A stretch of 24,488 nt of DNA from CAYMNU01 sp964391885. GTDB lineage: Archaea > Altiarchaeota > Altiarchaeia > JAFGQM01. Shown piece by piece: positions 1 through 7,231 of this stretch. Position 1 is the stretch's first letter. Every line of letters begins with the position of its first letter. The translations under genes were made by a program, and so were the position numbers. The notes beneath the pieces were generated by a model that ran no database searches, was not told where the DNA came from, and saw only the letters and a program-made list of their open reading frames with translations. The DNA lies in contig CAYMNU010000015.1 of NCBI GenBank assembly GCA_964391885.1, positions 1 through 24,488 on the forward strand. Direction: 5' to 3'.

Positions 1-581
1 CGCAGTTTTTTGCTTACCATGAGCTGCGCAGCCTCCAAAAGGCTTATATCAGGGCTTGAAGTAGTGACGCCCTTAGTCATTATATCCGCAACCGCGACCC
101 CACCAAGGCTTTCAGGCATCCTTTTTATAAGGTCAACCTCTGACAATACTGCAATAACCTTCCCGTTCTTGTCTACTACGGGACACCCACCCCTCCTATT
201 CTCAAGAAGGCACTTGGCAGCATCCCTGATACCTGTGTTTTCCTTGATGGATGTGGGTTGCTCTGACATTATTTTAGATATGTGCATGTTCACGGCAGCA
301 AAAAGATTGTTGTCAAAATCTTTCTTGACAATATCATATTTTTCGCCCCCTCCGAAGAAATCGACAAGATCGGTTGCGCTGATGATTCCGAGCAGCTTCG
401 TTGATCCTGCATCCACGACCGGAAGGCGGCGTATGCCGTGATCTACCATAATACCGCTAACTTGCTTTACGGTGCTTGTAGGATACGCTACGATCGGATG
501 TCTAGAAGATATGGGTAATATATGCCCCCCACTAAGCGACTCGCAGATTTCATCGGCTTGATTTGATTGGGGGCTAACCAT
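1..581 (-). CDS. CBS-domain protein (3' end cut by window edge)
   Basis: The 193 codons visible from the ATG at 581 give a soluble protein built from CBS repeats. The first covers about residues 27-75 (HGIRRLPVVDAG, then LLGIISATDLVDFF). A second begins near residue 101 (KIMSEQPTSIKENTG, then GCPVVDKNGKVIAVLSEVDL). A third begins near 168 (DIMTKGVTTSSPD) and is cut off. CBS modules usually bind adenine nucleotides such as AMP, ATP or SAM and report energy state; no attached catalytic domain is visible here. The start lies 2 nt past the stop of the CBS/zinc-finger gene upstream, so the two are almost certainly cotranscribed. The target it regulates is unknown. Confidence 0.88.
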   Translation of the reverse strand, partial: MVSPQSNQADEICESLSGGHILPISSRHPIVAYPTSTVKQVSGIMVDHGIRRLPVVDAGSTKLLGIISATDLVDFFGGGEKYDIVKKDFDNNLFAAVNMHISKIMSEQPTSIKENTGIRDAAKCLLENRRGGCPVVDKNGKVIAVLSEVDLIKRMPESLGGVAVADIMTKGVTTSSPDISLLEAAQLMVSKKL

Positions 582-583
582 TC

Positions 584-1135
584 CTATAACCTATCCTCTA
601 TATCCTCATAACATTCTTCACAGACCAGGGCGCCATTGACGTTCCTCAGGCCCTCGCTGTAGTTGCCGCATTCCTCACAATCCCCGGACATGCCTATTTC
701 CTCTTCCAGCAGCGGCCCTGCTTCAATTTTTGCCTTTTCGAATATTAGGTCGTAAACTGAAGGAGATATTTTGACAATGTCAGTTTGTGTTATGACGCCT
801 ACAAGCTTTCCCTTTCTCAGGACTGGTATTCTCTTGACCTTGTTCTTTACCATGAGCCCGGCAGCCTTGCTGATGTCATCATCGGGACCGATGAACAAAA
901 GCCTTTTGCCCATTACTTGCTGTACGCTCGTCTTTGCAGGGTCCTTGCCTTCTGCGATCATAGGTACAAGATCTCCCTGAGTCACCATGCCTGCAATCTT
1001 GCCCTTTTTTATGACTGTTATACCACTTAGGTCGTGCTTTGCCATTACCTCACAGGCTCTCTTAACGCTATCATTGGGGCTTATTGTCACTATGCCCTTT
1101 GCCATCACATCCCCGACTTTTATACCTGTGTCCAT
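584..1135 (-). CDS. CBS-pair protein with C-terminal Cys4 zinc finger
   Basis: This 183-residue soluble protein has two CBS motifs. The first is at about 5-60 (VGDVMAKGIVTISPNDSV, ending GMVTQGDLV) and the second at about 70-122 (VQQVMGKRLLFIGPDDDI, ending GVITQTDIV). A helical linker leads to a C-terminal finger with Cys153, Cys156, Cys172 and Cys175, a CxxC-x15-CxxC arrangement typical of a zinc ribbon. The family is common in archaea as a ligand-sensing protein; the zinc ribbon suggests a protein or nucleic acid partner, which is inference. It is the first gene of a two-gene operon with the CBS protein 2 nt downstream, and is divergent from the peptidyl-tRNA hydrolase gene. Confidence 0.9.
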   Translation of the reverse strand: MDTGIKVGDVMAKGIVTISPNDSVKRACEVMAKHDLSGITVIKKGKIAGMVTQGDLVPMIAEGKDPAKTSVQQVMGKRLLFIGPDDDISKAAGLMVKNKVKRIPVLRKGKLVGVITQTDIVKISPSVYDLIFEKAKIEAGPLLEEEIGMSGDCEECGNYSEGLRNVNGALVCEECYEDIEDRL

Positions 1136-1181
1136 ATTCTTGTTTTAATTAGTCGTAGTGGAAATAAAAAGAGAATTGAAA

Positions 1182-1526
1182 ATGCATAAAATGGTAATCG
1201 TCGTGAGGGGCGACTTAAAATTGTCAAAGGGCAAGGCCTGTGCACAAACGGGGCACGCCGTGCTCGAATGCTGGCTGCGCAGTGATGATGAAAAAACCAA
1301 GAAAGCATGGCACGATGAAGGCGGGAAAAAGGTAGTGCTCAAAGCCGGAAGTGAGGCTGTGCTGTATGAACTCAACGAGTCGGCGAAGAGGGCTGGCTTA
1401 GTCACTGCGATGATAAAAGACGCCGGCCATACAGAGATTGCTCCTGGGACCCTGACATGCCTAGGGATTGGTCCGGATAAAGAAGACAAGATAGACAAGG
1501 TCTCGGGCGGCCTGCAACCCCTCTAA
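1182..1526 (+). CDS. pth2: Peptidyl-tRNA hydrolase, Pth2 type
   Basis: This 114-residue protein cleaves the ester bond of peptidyl-tRNA released from stalled ribosomes, recycling tRNA. It carries the hallmark Pth2 N terminus VIVVRGDLKLSKGKACAQTG with the following H-A, and the C-terminal signature GTLTCLGIGP followed by a charged stretch. The ATG at 1182 is preferred: it gives the usual family length near 115 residues and begins MHKMVIVVR, as homologues do. A GTG at 1158 in the same frame would add eight residues that do not resemble the family. The gene stands alone, divergent from the CBS genes and convergent with the membrane protein ending at 1542. Confidence 0.96.
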   Translation: MHKMVIVVRGDLKLSKGKACAQTGHAVLECWLRSDDEKTKKAWHDEGGKKVVLKAGSEAVLYELNESAKRAGLVTAMIKDAGHTEIAPGTLTCLGIGPDKEDKIDKVSGGLQPL

Positions 1527-1541
1527 AACCACTCAAAAACC

Positions 1542-1886
1542 CTACGCCTTGCTTTCTGAGTACCAAACCCTTAGATCAGGATTGCCGCCCCTGTTGATAA
1601 ATAAGAAGATCCCGGCGACTGCCATAAAAACAGTAACAAGCGCACTGGTCAGGAAATTCACATTCATGCCCAGGCCCATATTCAATAGCTGAAGCGCGAA
1701 AGGCACGAAAAGGCCAAGCCCGAATGACAGCGCAAGGCGCTCTCCCATAGGCATTGCGTCTCTTTTTGGGAAGAGCGCTAGACTAAGAATGAATCCCGGG
1801 ATGCCTATTATCACAAGCATCTGAAGTATCAATAGGCTTATCGTCAAGCCGTCAAGGGGTACCCACCCAAACTCCTCGCCAACCAT
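1542..1886 (-). CDS. DUF1616-like three-helix membrane protein
   Basis: This is a 114-residue integral membrane protein with hydrophobic helices at about residues 16-38, 52-70 and 76-98. Between the first two lies LFPKRDAMPMGERLALSFGL, which resembles the conserved segment of archaeal DUF1616 proteins (LFPxxxxLxxxERLxLSxGxS). In longer DUF1616 proteins an extracellular domain follows; here the protein ends after the third helix, so it is a minimal form. The function is unknown. A TATA-like box 24 bp upstream of the ATG suggests its own leaderless promoter, although it follows the geranylgeranyl reductase by only 44 nt on the same strand. Confidence 0.75.
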   Translation of the reverse strand: MVGEEFGWVPLDGLTISLLILQMLVIIGIPGFILSLALFPKRDAMPMGERLALSFGLGLFVPFALQLLNMGLGMNVNFLTSALVTVFMAVAGIFLFINRGGNPDLRVWYSESKA

Positions 1887-1903
1887 GGGTTATTTTGAAA
1901 TTG

Positions 1904-1915
1904 CTTATATTAAAA
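1904..1915 (-). promoter_or_regulatory. TATA-like box for the DUF1616-like gene
   Basis: On the minus strand the sequence reads TTTTAATATAAG, centred 24 nt upstream of the ATG at 1886. Archaeal TATA boxes lie about 25 nt before the transcription start, so the transcript would begin at or beside the start codon. No ribosome binding site lies between. Confidence 0.55.
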
Positions 1916-1930
1916 CACTGACACTAAAAC

Positions 1931-3064
1931 TTAGAAAAGCAGGCCGCCACCCATGAACTTCATGGCCTGCATGAGTATGGCTGGATTCTTCATGACATGC
2001 TGCATAAGCGGCCCTACAAAATCCATGTCCCCGTGCTCCTCGATAACTGCCTTTATCTCCGGCTTATTAAGAAATACCATCATGTTCTCATATTGCTCGT
2101 CACCCAGCTTGCTCATGACCTTGCGTATCATTAGGTGGTTGCCCAGCTCCTTGTAGAGGCTGGCTAAGCCGTCCTCATAGGGAGTCTCGCTTGCAATTGC
2201 TTCGGCAAGAGCCTTTGCCGCCAGCCCGCCTGTCACGACGCCCCCTCCTGTTGTCGCCTTAACCTGCCCTGCAGCGTCCCCAACCAAAAAAGCGTTTTTG
2301 AAGGCGGGGCCGATGTTCGGGTTAAACAGGGGTATTAAGCCTCCTGATTTGTGGACTATTTTGTTGCCTTCTTTGAATCTCCCCTCCTTTTTTAGTCTTG
2401 CAAGGAATCCCGACATTTTCTCACTGGCACTCCCTTCCATCAGCCCAAGCCCGACCCTTGCGGTACTTTCATTCACCGGTATTACCCACGCGAAAAATCC
2501 CGGGGCAAGTGAGCCAAAATAGAGTTCGACAAAACTCGGGTCGAGATTCATTCCTTCTATCTCATACTGGCTTGTAGAAATGAAATCGCCCGGGCCAACT
2601 AAGTTAAGGGATTTGTGAAGCCTTTGGTCAGGTCCCGTGGCTATTACAAGATTTTCTGCTTCTATTTCGCCCTGGTCTGTATCAAGGACGTATCCGGAGC
2701 CTCTCTGCTTCGCCCCCCTTACATCCCTTCCAAGCATCAGCTCGCCGTTATACCGATCAGCAAGAAAGCGGTCGAAGACGCCTCTGCCTATCACATAAGC
2801 CTTATTTTCCTTGCCCCTAATCTCAACGCTCGCACCGCTCGGGGCGATGAGCTTCGCGCCCATAACTTCATTTAAGACATAATCTCCTTTCCCTATGCCC
2901 AGTCTTTTCAAGCCGTCTATGTTTACGAGGCCTGCACATTCAACAGGCTCCCCGATAGCCTTATGCCTTTCCAAGACCACGGTCTTCTTGCCGAGCCTCT
3001 CAAGCTCGGTTCCGCATATTAAACCGGCAGGCCCGGCCCCTGCGATTGCCACATCGTAAGTCAT
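1931..3064 (-). CDS. Geranylgeranyl reductase family protein (archaeal lipid saturation)
   Basis: This 377-residue FAD-dependent reductase probably saturates the geranylgeranyl chains of archaeal ether lipids, acting on digeranylgeranylglycerophospholipid at the membrane. The N terminus has the dinucleotide-binding loop G9-x-G11-x-x-G14 in AIAGAGPAGLICG, ending in a Glu at the end of strand 2 (VVLER). The family motif EPVECAGLV follows at 39-47. The second FAD motif FLVGDAAGQVKATTGGGV is at about 259-276. Length and motif order match archaeal DGGGPL reductases. Its ATG overlaps the rhomboid stop by 4 nt, so it is third in the gatE operon. Related enzymes act on free geranylgeranyl-PP or quinones, so the exact substrate is inferred. 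Confidence 0.92.
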   Translation of the reverse strand: MTYDVAIAGAGPAGLICGTELERLGKKTVVLERHKAIGEPVECAGLVNIDGLKRLGIGKGDYVLNEVMGAKLIAPSGASVEIRGKENKAYVIGRGVFDRFLADRYNGELMLGRDVRGAKQRGSGYVLDTDQGEIEAENLVIATGPDQRLHKSLNLVGPGDFISTSQYEIEGMNLDPSFVELYFGSLAPGFFAWVIPVNESTARVGLGLMEGSASEKMSGFLARLKKEGRFKEGNKIVHKSGGLIPLFNPNIGPAFKNAFLVGDAAGQVKATTGGGVVTGGLAAKALAEAIASETPYEDGLASLYKELGNHLMIRKVMSKLGDEQYENMMVFLNKPEIKAVIEEHGDMDFVGPLMQHVMKNPAILMQAMKFMGGGLLF

Positions 3065-3741
3065 CTGTAGTTGTCTATCCAGTCATATGGGTCATTGGAT
3101 GTTGGTGTGCTGTAAACTGCGCGCCAGCTGTAGTCTGCGTTCTTCTTCTCTTTGCCCCTAAAGTAAAATCCCATCACGAGCCCGGCTATTAAACCTCCTA
3201 AATGTGCGTTCTCGGCAATGCCGGTACCTCCTCCGGCACCGAACCAGAAGACTGCCAAAAGAGTCAGGAATATGCCAAGCATCCAAAGCTCCATAGGTAT
3301 GAAGAAATACAAAAGTATTTTTGTCCTAGGCCTCAGGGCCATCATAGCCCCCAGGACTCCGAAGATAGCGCCGCTGGCACCAAGCGCGGCTGTAGAGCTG
3401 TTTAAGATGAACACAGTAGTCAAGACATAGAATACAGATGCGAACAAGCCAGAACACAGGAAGACTTTTAGCAGGTTCTTCCTGCCGATTATCCTTTCCA
3501 AGGCCAGACCGAACATATAGAGAACAAAGCCGTTGAAAAAAAGATGTATGGGATTAAACGAATGCAGGAATACGCTCGTCAGTACTCCCCAGATCATCTG
3601 GCCCTGTATCACCGCAGCGGGATAGAGCACCAAAAGCTCGGTAAATGGAAACCCGGCGGCTGCGCTGATTATCTGAATGATGAAAACTGCAATCAATATC
3701 CCAAGCAGCCAGTATGTGGCAGGCAGGTATTTCAGGTTCAT
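3061..3741 (-). CDS. Rhomboid family intramembrane serine protease
   Basis: This 226-residue polytopic protein has about six hydrophobic helices. It shows the rhomboid catalytic features. Ser123 is in GASGAIFG at the start of helix 4. His180 is in ENAHLGGLIAG of helix 6. The helix-2 HxxxxxHxxxN arrangement is His60, His66 and Asn70 in FLHSFNPIHLFFNG. Rhomboids cut substrate helices within the membrane; the substrate here is unknown. A soluble tail of about 30 residues (charged, then aromatic: SNDPYDWIDNYR) follows the last helix. It is translationally coupled on both sides: its start overlaps the gatE stop by 4 nt and its stop overlaps the geranylgeranyl reductase start by 4 nt. Confidence 0.95.
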   Translation of the reverse strand: MNLKYLPATYWLLGILIAVFIIQIISAAAGFPFTELLVLYPAAVIQGQMIWGVLTSVFLHSFNPIHLFFNGFVLYMFGLALERIIGRKNLLKVFLCSGLFASVFYVLTTVFILNSSTAALGASGAIFGVLGAMMALRPRTKILLYFFIPMELWMLGIFLTLLAVFWFGAGGGTGIAENAHLGGLIAGLVMGFYFRGKEKKNADYSWRAVYSTPTSNDPYDWIDNYR

Positions 3742-5516
3742 GACAATTCCTCGATTATCTTTTTGACGATTTGAGCGTCCGCCTTTCCCCTGAGTTCGGC
3801 CATGGTGATGCCCATGAGCCGCCCGGAGGGCAACCCTTTGTTAGATGCTATGAGCTCTTTAACCTTTTGTTTAACCTCCGATTCACTTAACATTATAAGC
3901 CCCATGCTTCTAGCAGCCTCTTCTGCGGATTTGCCCTTCTTCATCCCTTCAACTATCTCATCTATCGACTCTTTGGCCACTGTTCCTTTCGACACCAGTT
4001 CCAATACTGGCATGACGTCCAATCCCTCGGGTGCGGCCAAGAGTGTGGATGCTATGACCGAAGGCTTAATATTTAAGCGTGCCACAACCTCTTTGAAGGT
4101 TTTAAGCACCCTGGAATGGACTAACTGCCCTGCCAGCTCCTTTGACAATCCCAGAGCGACAAGCTCATCCATTTGCTCCTCAGGAGTCTTTGAAAGCTCT
4201 ATCTTAAGCATGTCCTTGGAAATCCTCACAAGCGGCTCATCAGTTTCAGGATACATCCTCGCGCTTCCCGGCAGGGGCCGCATGAATCTTGTTATGGTTC
4301 CATCAGCCCTTCTGACTTCCTTCGGGACCCCCTTAATCACATCATTGCATCTTTTAGCGATGGACTCCAGTGCCCTCTCCGCAAGTCCCTTATCCGCAGC
4401 CACAAGTACAAAGGCATCATCCTTCCCTGCGCCCAAGAGCTTTCTAACAGAAGCGACCTCGCCTTCGCTTATGCCATAGGCCGGCAGCTCGTCGCTGTGG
4501 AAGACGCCTTTCAAACCTGAAACCTCCTTGGCGATGCCTGCAAGCTCTGTCCCGAAGCGGTAGCCCGGCATGAGCTCCTTTCCTATCAGGCCGGCGAACC
4601 CCGGCACAAGGATTCCGAAGACCTGCTTGCCCTTTATTATCTTGGATTCGCTCTTCGAGAATGCGCTGCTGACCTCTTTGACATTGGCATCAAAACCTGC
4701 AAAACCCCGTTCCTTCAGCTCTTCCATGATTGCAATAAGGCTCTGCTGCCTGAGCACCTCATTTTCCACTAAGCCGGGTATGTCGTTCAGTGCCTGCACG
4801 CCCTTAATCTCTATGCGCCGCCCCCCCTTTATGGAAACATTGACATCCTGCCTTATAGTACCTAATCCTCGCTTCACCTTCCCGGTTGCGCGCAGTAGCA
4901 TGCCTATTTTTTCTGCAGCATCTTTGGCTTCCCGAGGGCTTGTTATGTCGGGTTCCGTCCCTATCTCTATGAGAGGTATTCCCAGGCGATCAAGGCGGTA
5001 GGTGGTTCTATCACCCTTTCTCTCTATTATGCGCGCAGCATCTTCCTCCAGGCATATCGTGGGTATTCTTATTTTCTTCCCGCCCAGCTCGAGTAAAGCT
5101 CCCGTCGCGACCAGCATGGTTCTCTGGAATCCAGATGTGTTCGAGCCGTCGATGACTGTTTTTCTCATCACCTGTATTTCATCGACAGGTTTCCCTTTCA
5201 GTAGCAGGCTTGCCTCGAGGACTATTGAAAGCGCTTCTTGGTTTAGGCTATGGGGTGGCTCTTCATCTAATTCAACCAAACAGTTGCTGTCGTTGTAGTA
5301 TTCATAAACGAATTCCTTGTCTTTAAGGAGTTCATGCAGCGCCGCAGGATCAATCCCGCCCATCTCGCCGGCGACCGGGCGTATTTTCCTCGTTATCCTG
5401 CCATCCGGCTCATCGTCCCGGATAAGCGAAGGGCAGGGGCAGAAAAGCTTGTGGGTGTCGAGCTGCTGGTGTATCTCTATGCCGCACCTTAGCCCCAGCT
5501 TGGAATAATCTAACAT
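3738..5516 (-). CDS. gatE: Glutamyl-tRNA(Gln) amidotransferase subunit E
   Basis: This 592-residue subunit of the archaeal GatDE complex converts Glu-tRNA(Gln) to Gln-tRNA(Gln). GatE activates the tRNA-bound glutamate using ATP and ammonia supplied by GatD. The N terminus reads LGLRCGIEIHQQLDTHKLFC, and the GatB/E signature RKTVIDGSNTSGFQRT is at about 118-132. A GAD-type insert lies around residues 260-410, typical of GatE and absent from GatB; the C-terminal YqeY-like tail domain starts near 450. The length is slightly below the usual 620 or so. It is the first gene of a coupled operon with rhomboid and geranylgeranyl reductase. The partner gatD is not in this window. Confidence 0.97.
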   Translation of the reverse strand: MLDYSKLGLRCGIEIHQQLDTHKLFCPCPSLIRDDEPDGRITRKIRPVAGEMGGIDPAALHELLKDKEFVYEYYNDSNCLVELDEEPPHSLNQEALSIVLEASLLLKGKPVDEIQVMRKTVIDGSNTSGFQRTMLVATGALLELGGKKIRIPTICLEEDAARIIERKGDRTTYRLDRLGIPLIEIGTEPDITSPREAKDAAEKIGMLLRATGKVKRGLGTIRQDVNVSIKGGRRIEIKGVQALNDIPGLVENEVLRQQSLIAIMEELKERGFAGFDANVKEVSSAFSKSESKIIKGKQVFGILVPGFAGLIGKELMPGYRFGTELAGIAKEVSGLKGVFHSDELPAYGISEGEVASVRKLLGAGKDDAFVLVAADKGLAERALESIAKRCNDVIKGVPKEVRRADGTITRFMRPLPGSARMYPETDEPLVRISKDMLKIELSKTPEEQMDELVALGLSKELAGQLVHSRVLKTFKEVVARLNIKPSVIASTLLAAPEGLDVMPVLELVSKGTVAKESIDEIVEGMKKGKSAEEAARSMGLIMLSESEVKQKVKELIASNKGLPSGRLMGITMAELRGKADAQIVKKIIEELS

Positions 5517-5529
5517 AATCTATTTTGAA

Positions 5530-5548
5530 CAGCTTTCAAAAAAAGCTG
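5530..5548. other. 7-bp perfect inverted repeat between two minus-strand genes
   Basis: The plus strand reads CAGCTTT-CAAAA-AAAGCTG: a 7-bp stem with a 5-nt loop. It sits right after the stop of the small membrane protein (5550) and 14-32 nt upstream of gatE (5516). The A/T-rich middle is near the expected TATA position for gatE, and its run of T on the minus strand could also end the upstream transcript. Either role is inference. Confidence 0.4.
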
Positions 5549-5549
5549 C

Positions 5550-5753
5550 TTAGCCGTAGACCAGGAGAAGGAGCCCCACCATAAGCGCGATTAGCCCGAG
5601 CGTTATGAAGAGTATGGGCAGGAATACGTTTACTATAAAATTGACAAATGCATCGAGATTTAAGCTCATTCCCCCCACTATCAGCATTGCGACCAACAGC
5701 ATTATCAGGCCGAAAACAACCGCGGCCGCACCGAACATCTTTGCTTTTCCCAT
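5550..5753 (-). CDS. Small two-helix membrane protein, unknown function
   Basis: This 67-residue, strongly hydrophobic protein begins MGKAKMFGAAAVVFGLIMLL. It has two membrane segments at about residues 7-28 and 40-65, joined by a short loop (SLNLDAFVNF). It contains no charged catalytic motif, and I do not recognise a family. It diverges from tmk across a 38-bp promoter region, and lies 33 nt upstream of gatE on the same strand with an inverted repeat in the gap. The reading frame, start and clean spacing support a real gene. Confidence 0.65.
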   Translation of the reverse strand: MGKAKMFGAAAVVFGLIMLLVAMLIVGGMSLNLDAFVNFIVNVFLPILFITLGLIALMVGLLLLVYG

Positions 5754-5760
5754 TTTGTGG

Positions 5761-5770
5761 CTATATTTTA
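5761..5770 (+). promoter_or_regulatory. TATA-like box for tmk
   Basis: CTATATTTTA is centred 26 nt upstream of the tmk ATG at 5792, implying a leaderless transcript. The 38-bp gap also has to hold the promoter of the divergent small membrane protein gene; on the minus strand a GTTTTTATTC stretch near 5779-5788 is a candidate. Confidence 0.55.
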
Positions 5771-5791
5771 GCTCAACGAATAAAAACTAAT

Positions 5792-6406
5792 ATGAAAAAA
5801 CCAAGGTTCATAGTCCTTGAAGGCTCAGACGGCAGCGGAAAGTCCACACATTCCAGGCTCTTGGCGGATTATCTTAATTCCCGGGGCATAAGCGCCCTCG
5901 TGACCGCGGAGCCGACCAAAGGCCAGATAGGGCAGAAAATACGCATGGTACTTAAGGGTTCCGAGCACGCCTCTGCTGAAGAGCTTACCCAGCTATTCAC
6001 TGAAGACAGGAAAGAGCATGTTGACATGCTCATAATACCTGCGCTTGACAGCGGCAAAACCGTAATCTGCGACCGATTCTACTACTCAACAATCGCCTAC
6101 CAGTCGGTGCAAGGGGTGGACGAGGGCTGGATATCGGAGCTCAATTCATTTGTCCCTGAGCCCGATATTGTCATATTGCTTGAGATAGACCCGGAAGAGG
6201 CAGATACTCGCATATCGGGGCGCGAAAGGGAGGTCTTCGAATACATAGACTTCCAACGGAAGGTGCAGGCAAAGCTCCTTGAGATGGCTTCCGGAGCTTC
6301 TGAGAGGCTTAGCGTGCCCGGAAAGAAATGGGTGATTGTGAAAAACGAAGGCACGACCGAAGAAGTGCAGAATAAGATACGCGATGCCGTCGAACCATTA
6401 GATTAA
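5792..6406 (+). CDS. tmk: Thymidylate kinase
   Basis: This 204-residue cytosolic enzyme phosphorylates dTMP to dTDP. The P-loop GSDGSGKST is at 11-19, the DRF motif (Asp94-Arg95-Phe96) that contacts dTMP is present, and the lid region has RISGREREVFE at 140-150. The ATG at 5792 gives MKKPRFIVLEGSDGSGKST, the usual family start; an in-frame ATG at 5648 would run antisense through the neighbouring membrane-protein gene and add 48 residues of no family resemblance. The 3' end overlaps the 3' end of the convergent UbiA-family gene by 9 bp. Confidence 0.96.
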   Translation: MKKPRFIVLEGSDGSGKSTHSRLLADYLNSRGISALVTAEPTKGQIGQKIRMVLKGSEHASAEELTQLFTEDRKEHVDMLIIPALDSGKTVICDRFYYSTIAYQSVQGVDEGWISELNSFVPEPDIVILLEIDPEEADTRISGREREVFEYIDFQRKVQAKLLEMASGASERLSVPGKKWVIVKNEGTTEEVQNKIRDAVEPLD

Positions 6407-7231
6407 GGCCCCCAACAAGAAGGCGAGAAGCCCTGCAAATATTGCTATCTTGGTAAGCTTCTGGTTCTTTCTTGGGCTCTTTGTTATTACTGATGCCATG
6501 AATAGCGCGTCGGCCCCCATCACCGCCACCAGATAGCTTTCACCGAGAAGGCCAACAGCCCAGGGCAAGGGGCTGAGAAGGATTGCAGCGACTATGTAAA
6601 CGCGCCCCCAAAGCCATGCTTTTCCTTCCCCGTATCGGGTAGCGAAGGTCTTTATCCCTGCCTTTACATCACCTTTAATATCCTCAATATCCCCTATTAT
6701 CTCTCTCCCTACATTGGCCAGGAAAGCCAAAAGCGCTAGGAATACTGTCGCTGCCGGGTTCCCTATCACAAGAGCCCCAAAGACGAAGGTCGAGGCTGTT
6801 AAATAAGAAACCGCAACATTCCCTGCAAAGACACTGGACTTTAGATTCCTTCCATAGAAGAAGAGCAATAGCGAGTTGAAGCCTGCCAATGCAAAGCATG
6901 CAAGGTTAACAAAGAAGGCCATGGCAATGCCCGAGGCGAAAAGCATGATTGATAAGGCAAATGCCCCGTGTGCCGAGATGCGCTTTGAGGGTATGGGCCT
7001 CTTCGGAGCGTTCTTCTTGTCGGCTTCCCTGTCATAGTAATCGTTGATTGCGTTTCCCGCCCCGGTTATCAGGAAGGCGGCCCCGAAAGCCATGGCAAGG
7101 CCGAATACCTGGGACTCAAGACCGACGACTGAAGGCCCAATGCCCCCTGCCACAACGAAGCCTATCGCCACAGCGATTCCCGCCATGACGCAGTTCTCCA
7201 TGCGCATCAGTTGGGGTATGGCTTTCATCAT
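6398..7231 (-). CDS. UbiA-family prenyltransferase, probable digeranylgeranylglyceryl phosphate synthase
   Basis: This 277-residue polytopic membrane enzyme has about eight hydrophobic segments. The first Asp-rich motif is N63-D64-Y-Y-D67-R-E-A-D71 in AINDYYDREADKKNAPKRPI, and the second is D181-x-x-D184-x-x-x-D188 in GDIEDIKGDVKAGIKT. The NDYYDxxxDxxNxPxRPIPS version is characteristic of archaeal DGGGP synthase, which adds the second geranylgeranyl chain to GGGP in ether-lipid synthesis. Other UbiA prenyltransferases remain possible. Its ATG overlaps the TGA of the large surface protein (ATGA, 7228-7231), so it is translationally coupled to a surface-protein/archaeosortase operon. Confidence 0.9.
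   Translation of the reverse strand: MMKAIPQLMRMENCVMAGIAVAIGFVVAGGIGPSVVGLESQVFGLAMAFGAAFLITGAGNAINDYYDREADKKNAPKRPIPSKRISAHGAFALSIMLFASGIAMAFFVNLACFALAGFNSLLLFFYGRNLKSSVFAGNVAVSYLTASTFVFGALVIGNPAATVFLALLAFLANVGREIIGDIEDIKGDVKAGIKTFATRYGEGKAWLWGRVYIVAAILLSPLPWAVGLLGESYLVAVMGADALFMASVITKSPRKNQKLTKIAIFAGLLAFLLGALI

Noticed and set aside
10..441. Plus-strand open frame of 143 codons at the left edge
   Set aside because: It is antisense to a clear CBS-domain protein on the minus strand that runs off the window edge; the translation has no recognisable domain.
3802..4479. Plus-strand open frame of 225 codons
   Set aside because: It lies wholly antisense to gatE, and its Ser/Pro-rich translation is the usual shadow of a well-coded gene.
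5648..5791. Upstream in-frame ATG for tmk adding 48 residues
   Set aside because: The added part runs antisense through the small membrane-protein gene and does not resemble thymidylate kinases; a TATA box at 5761-5770 points to the ATG at 5792.
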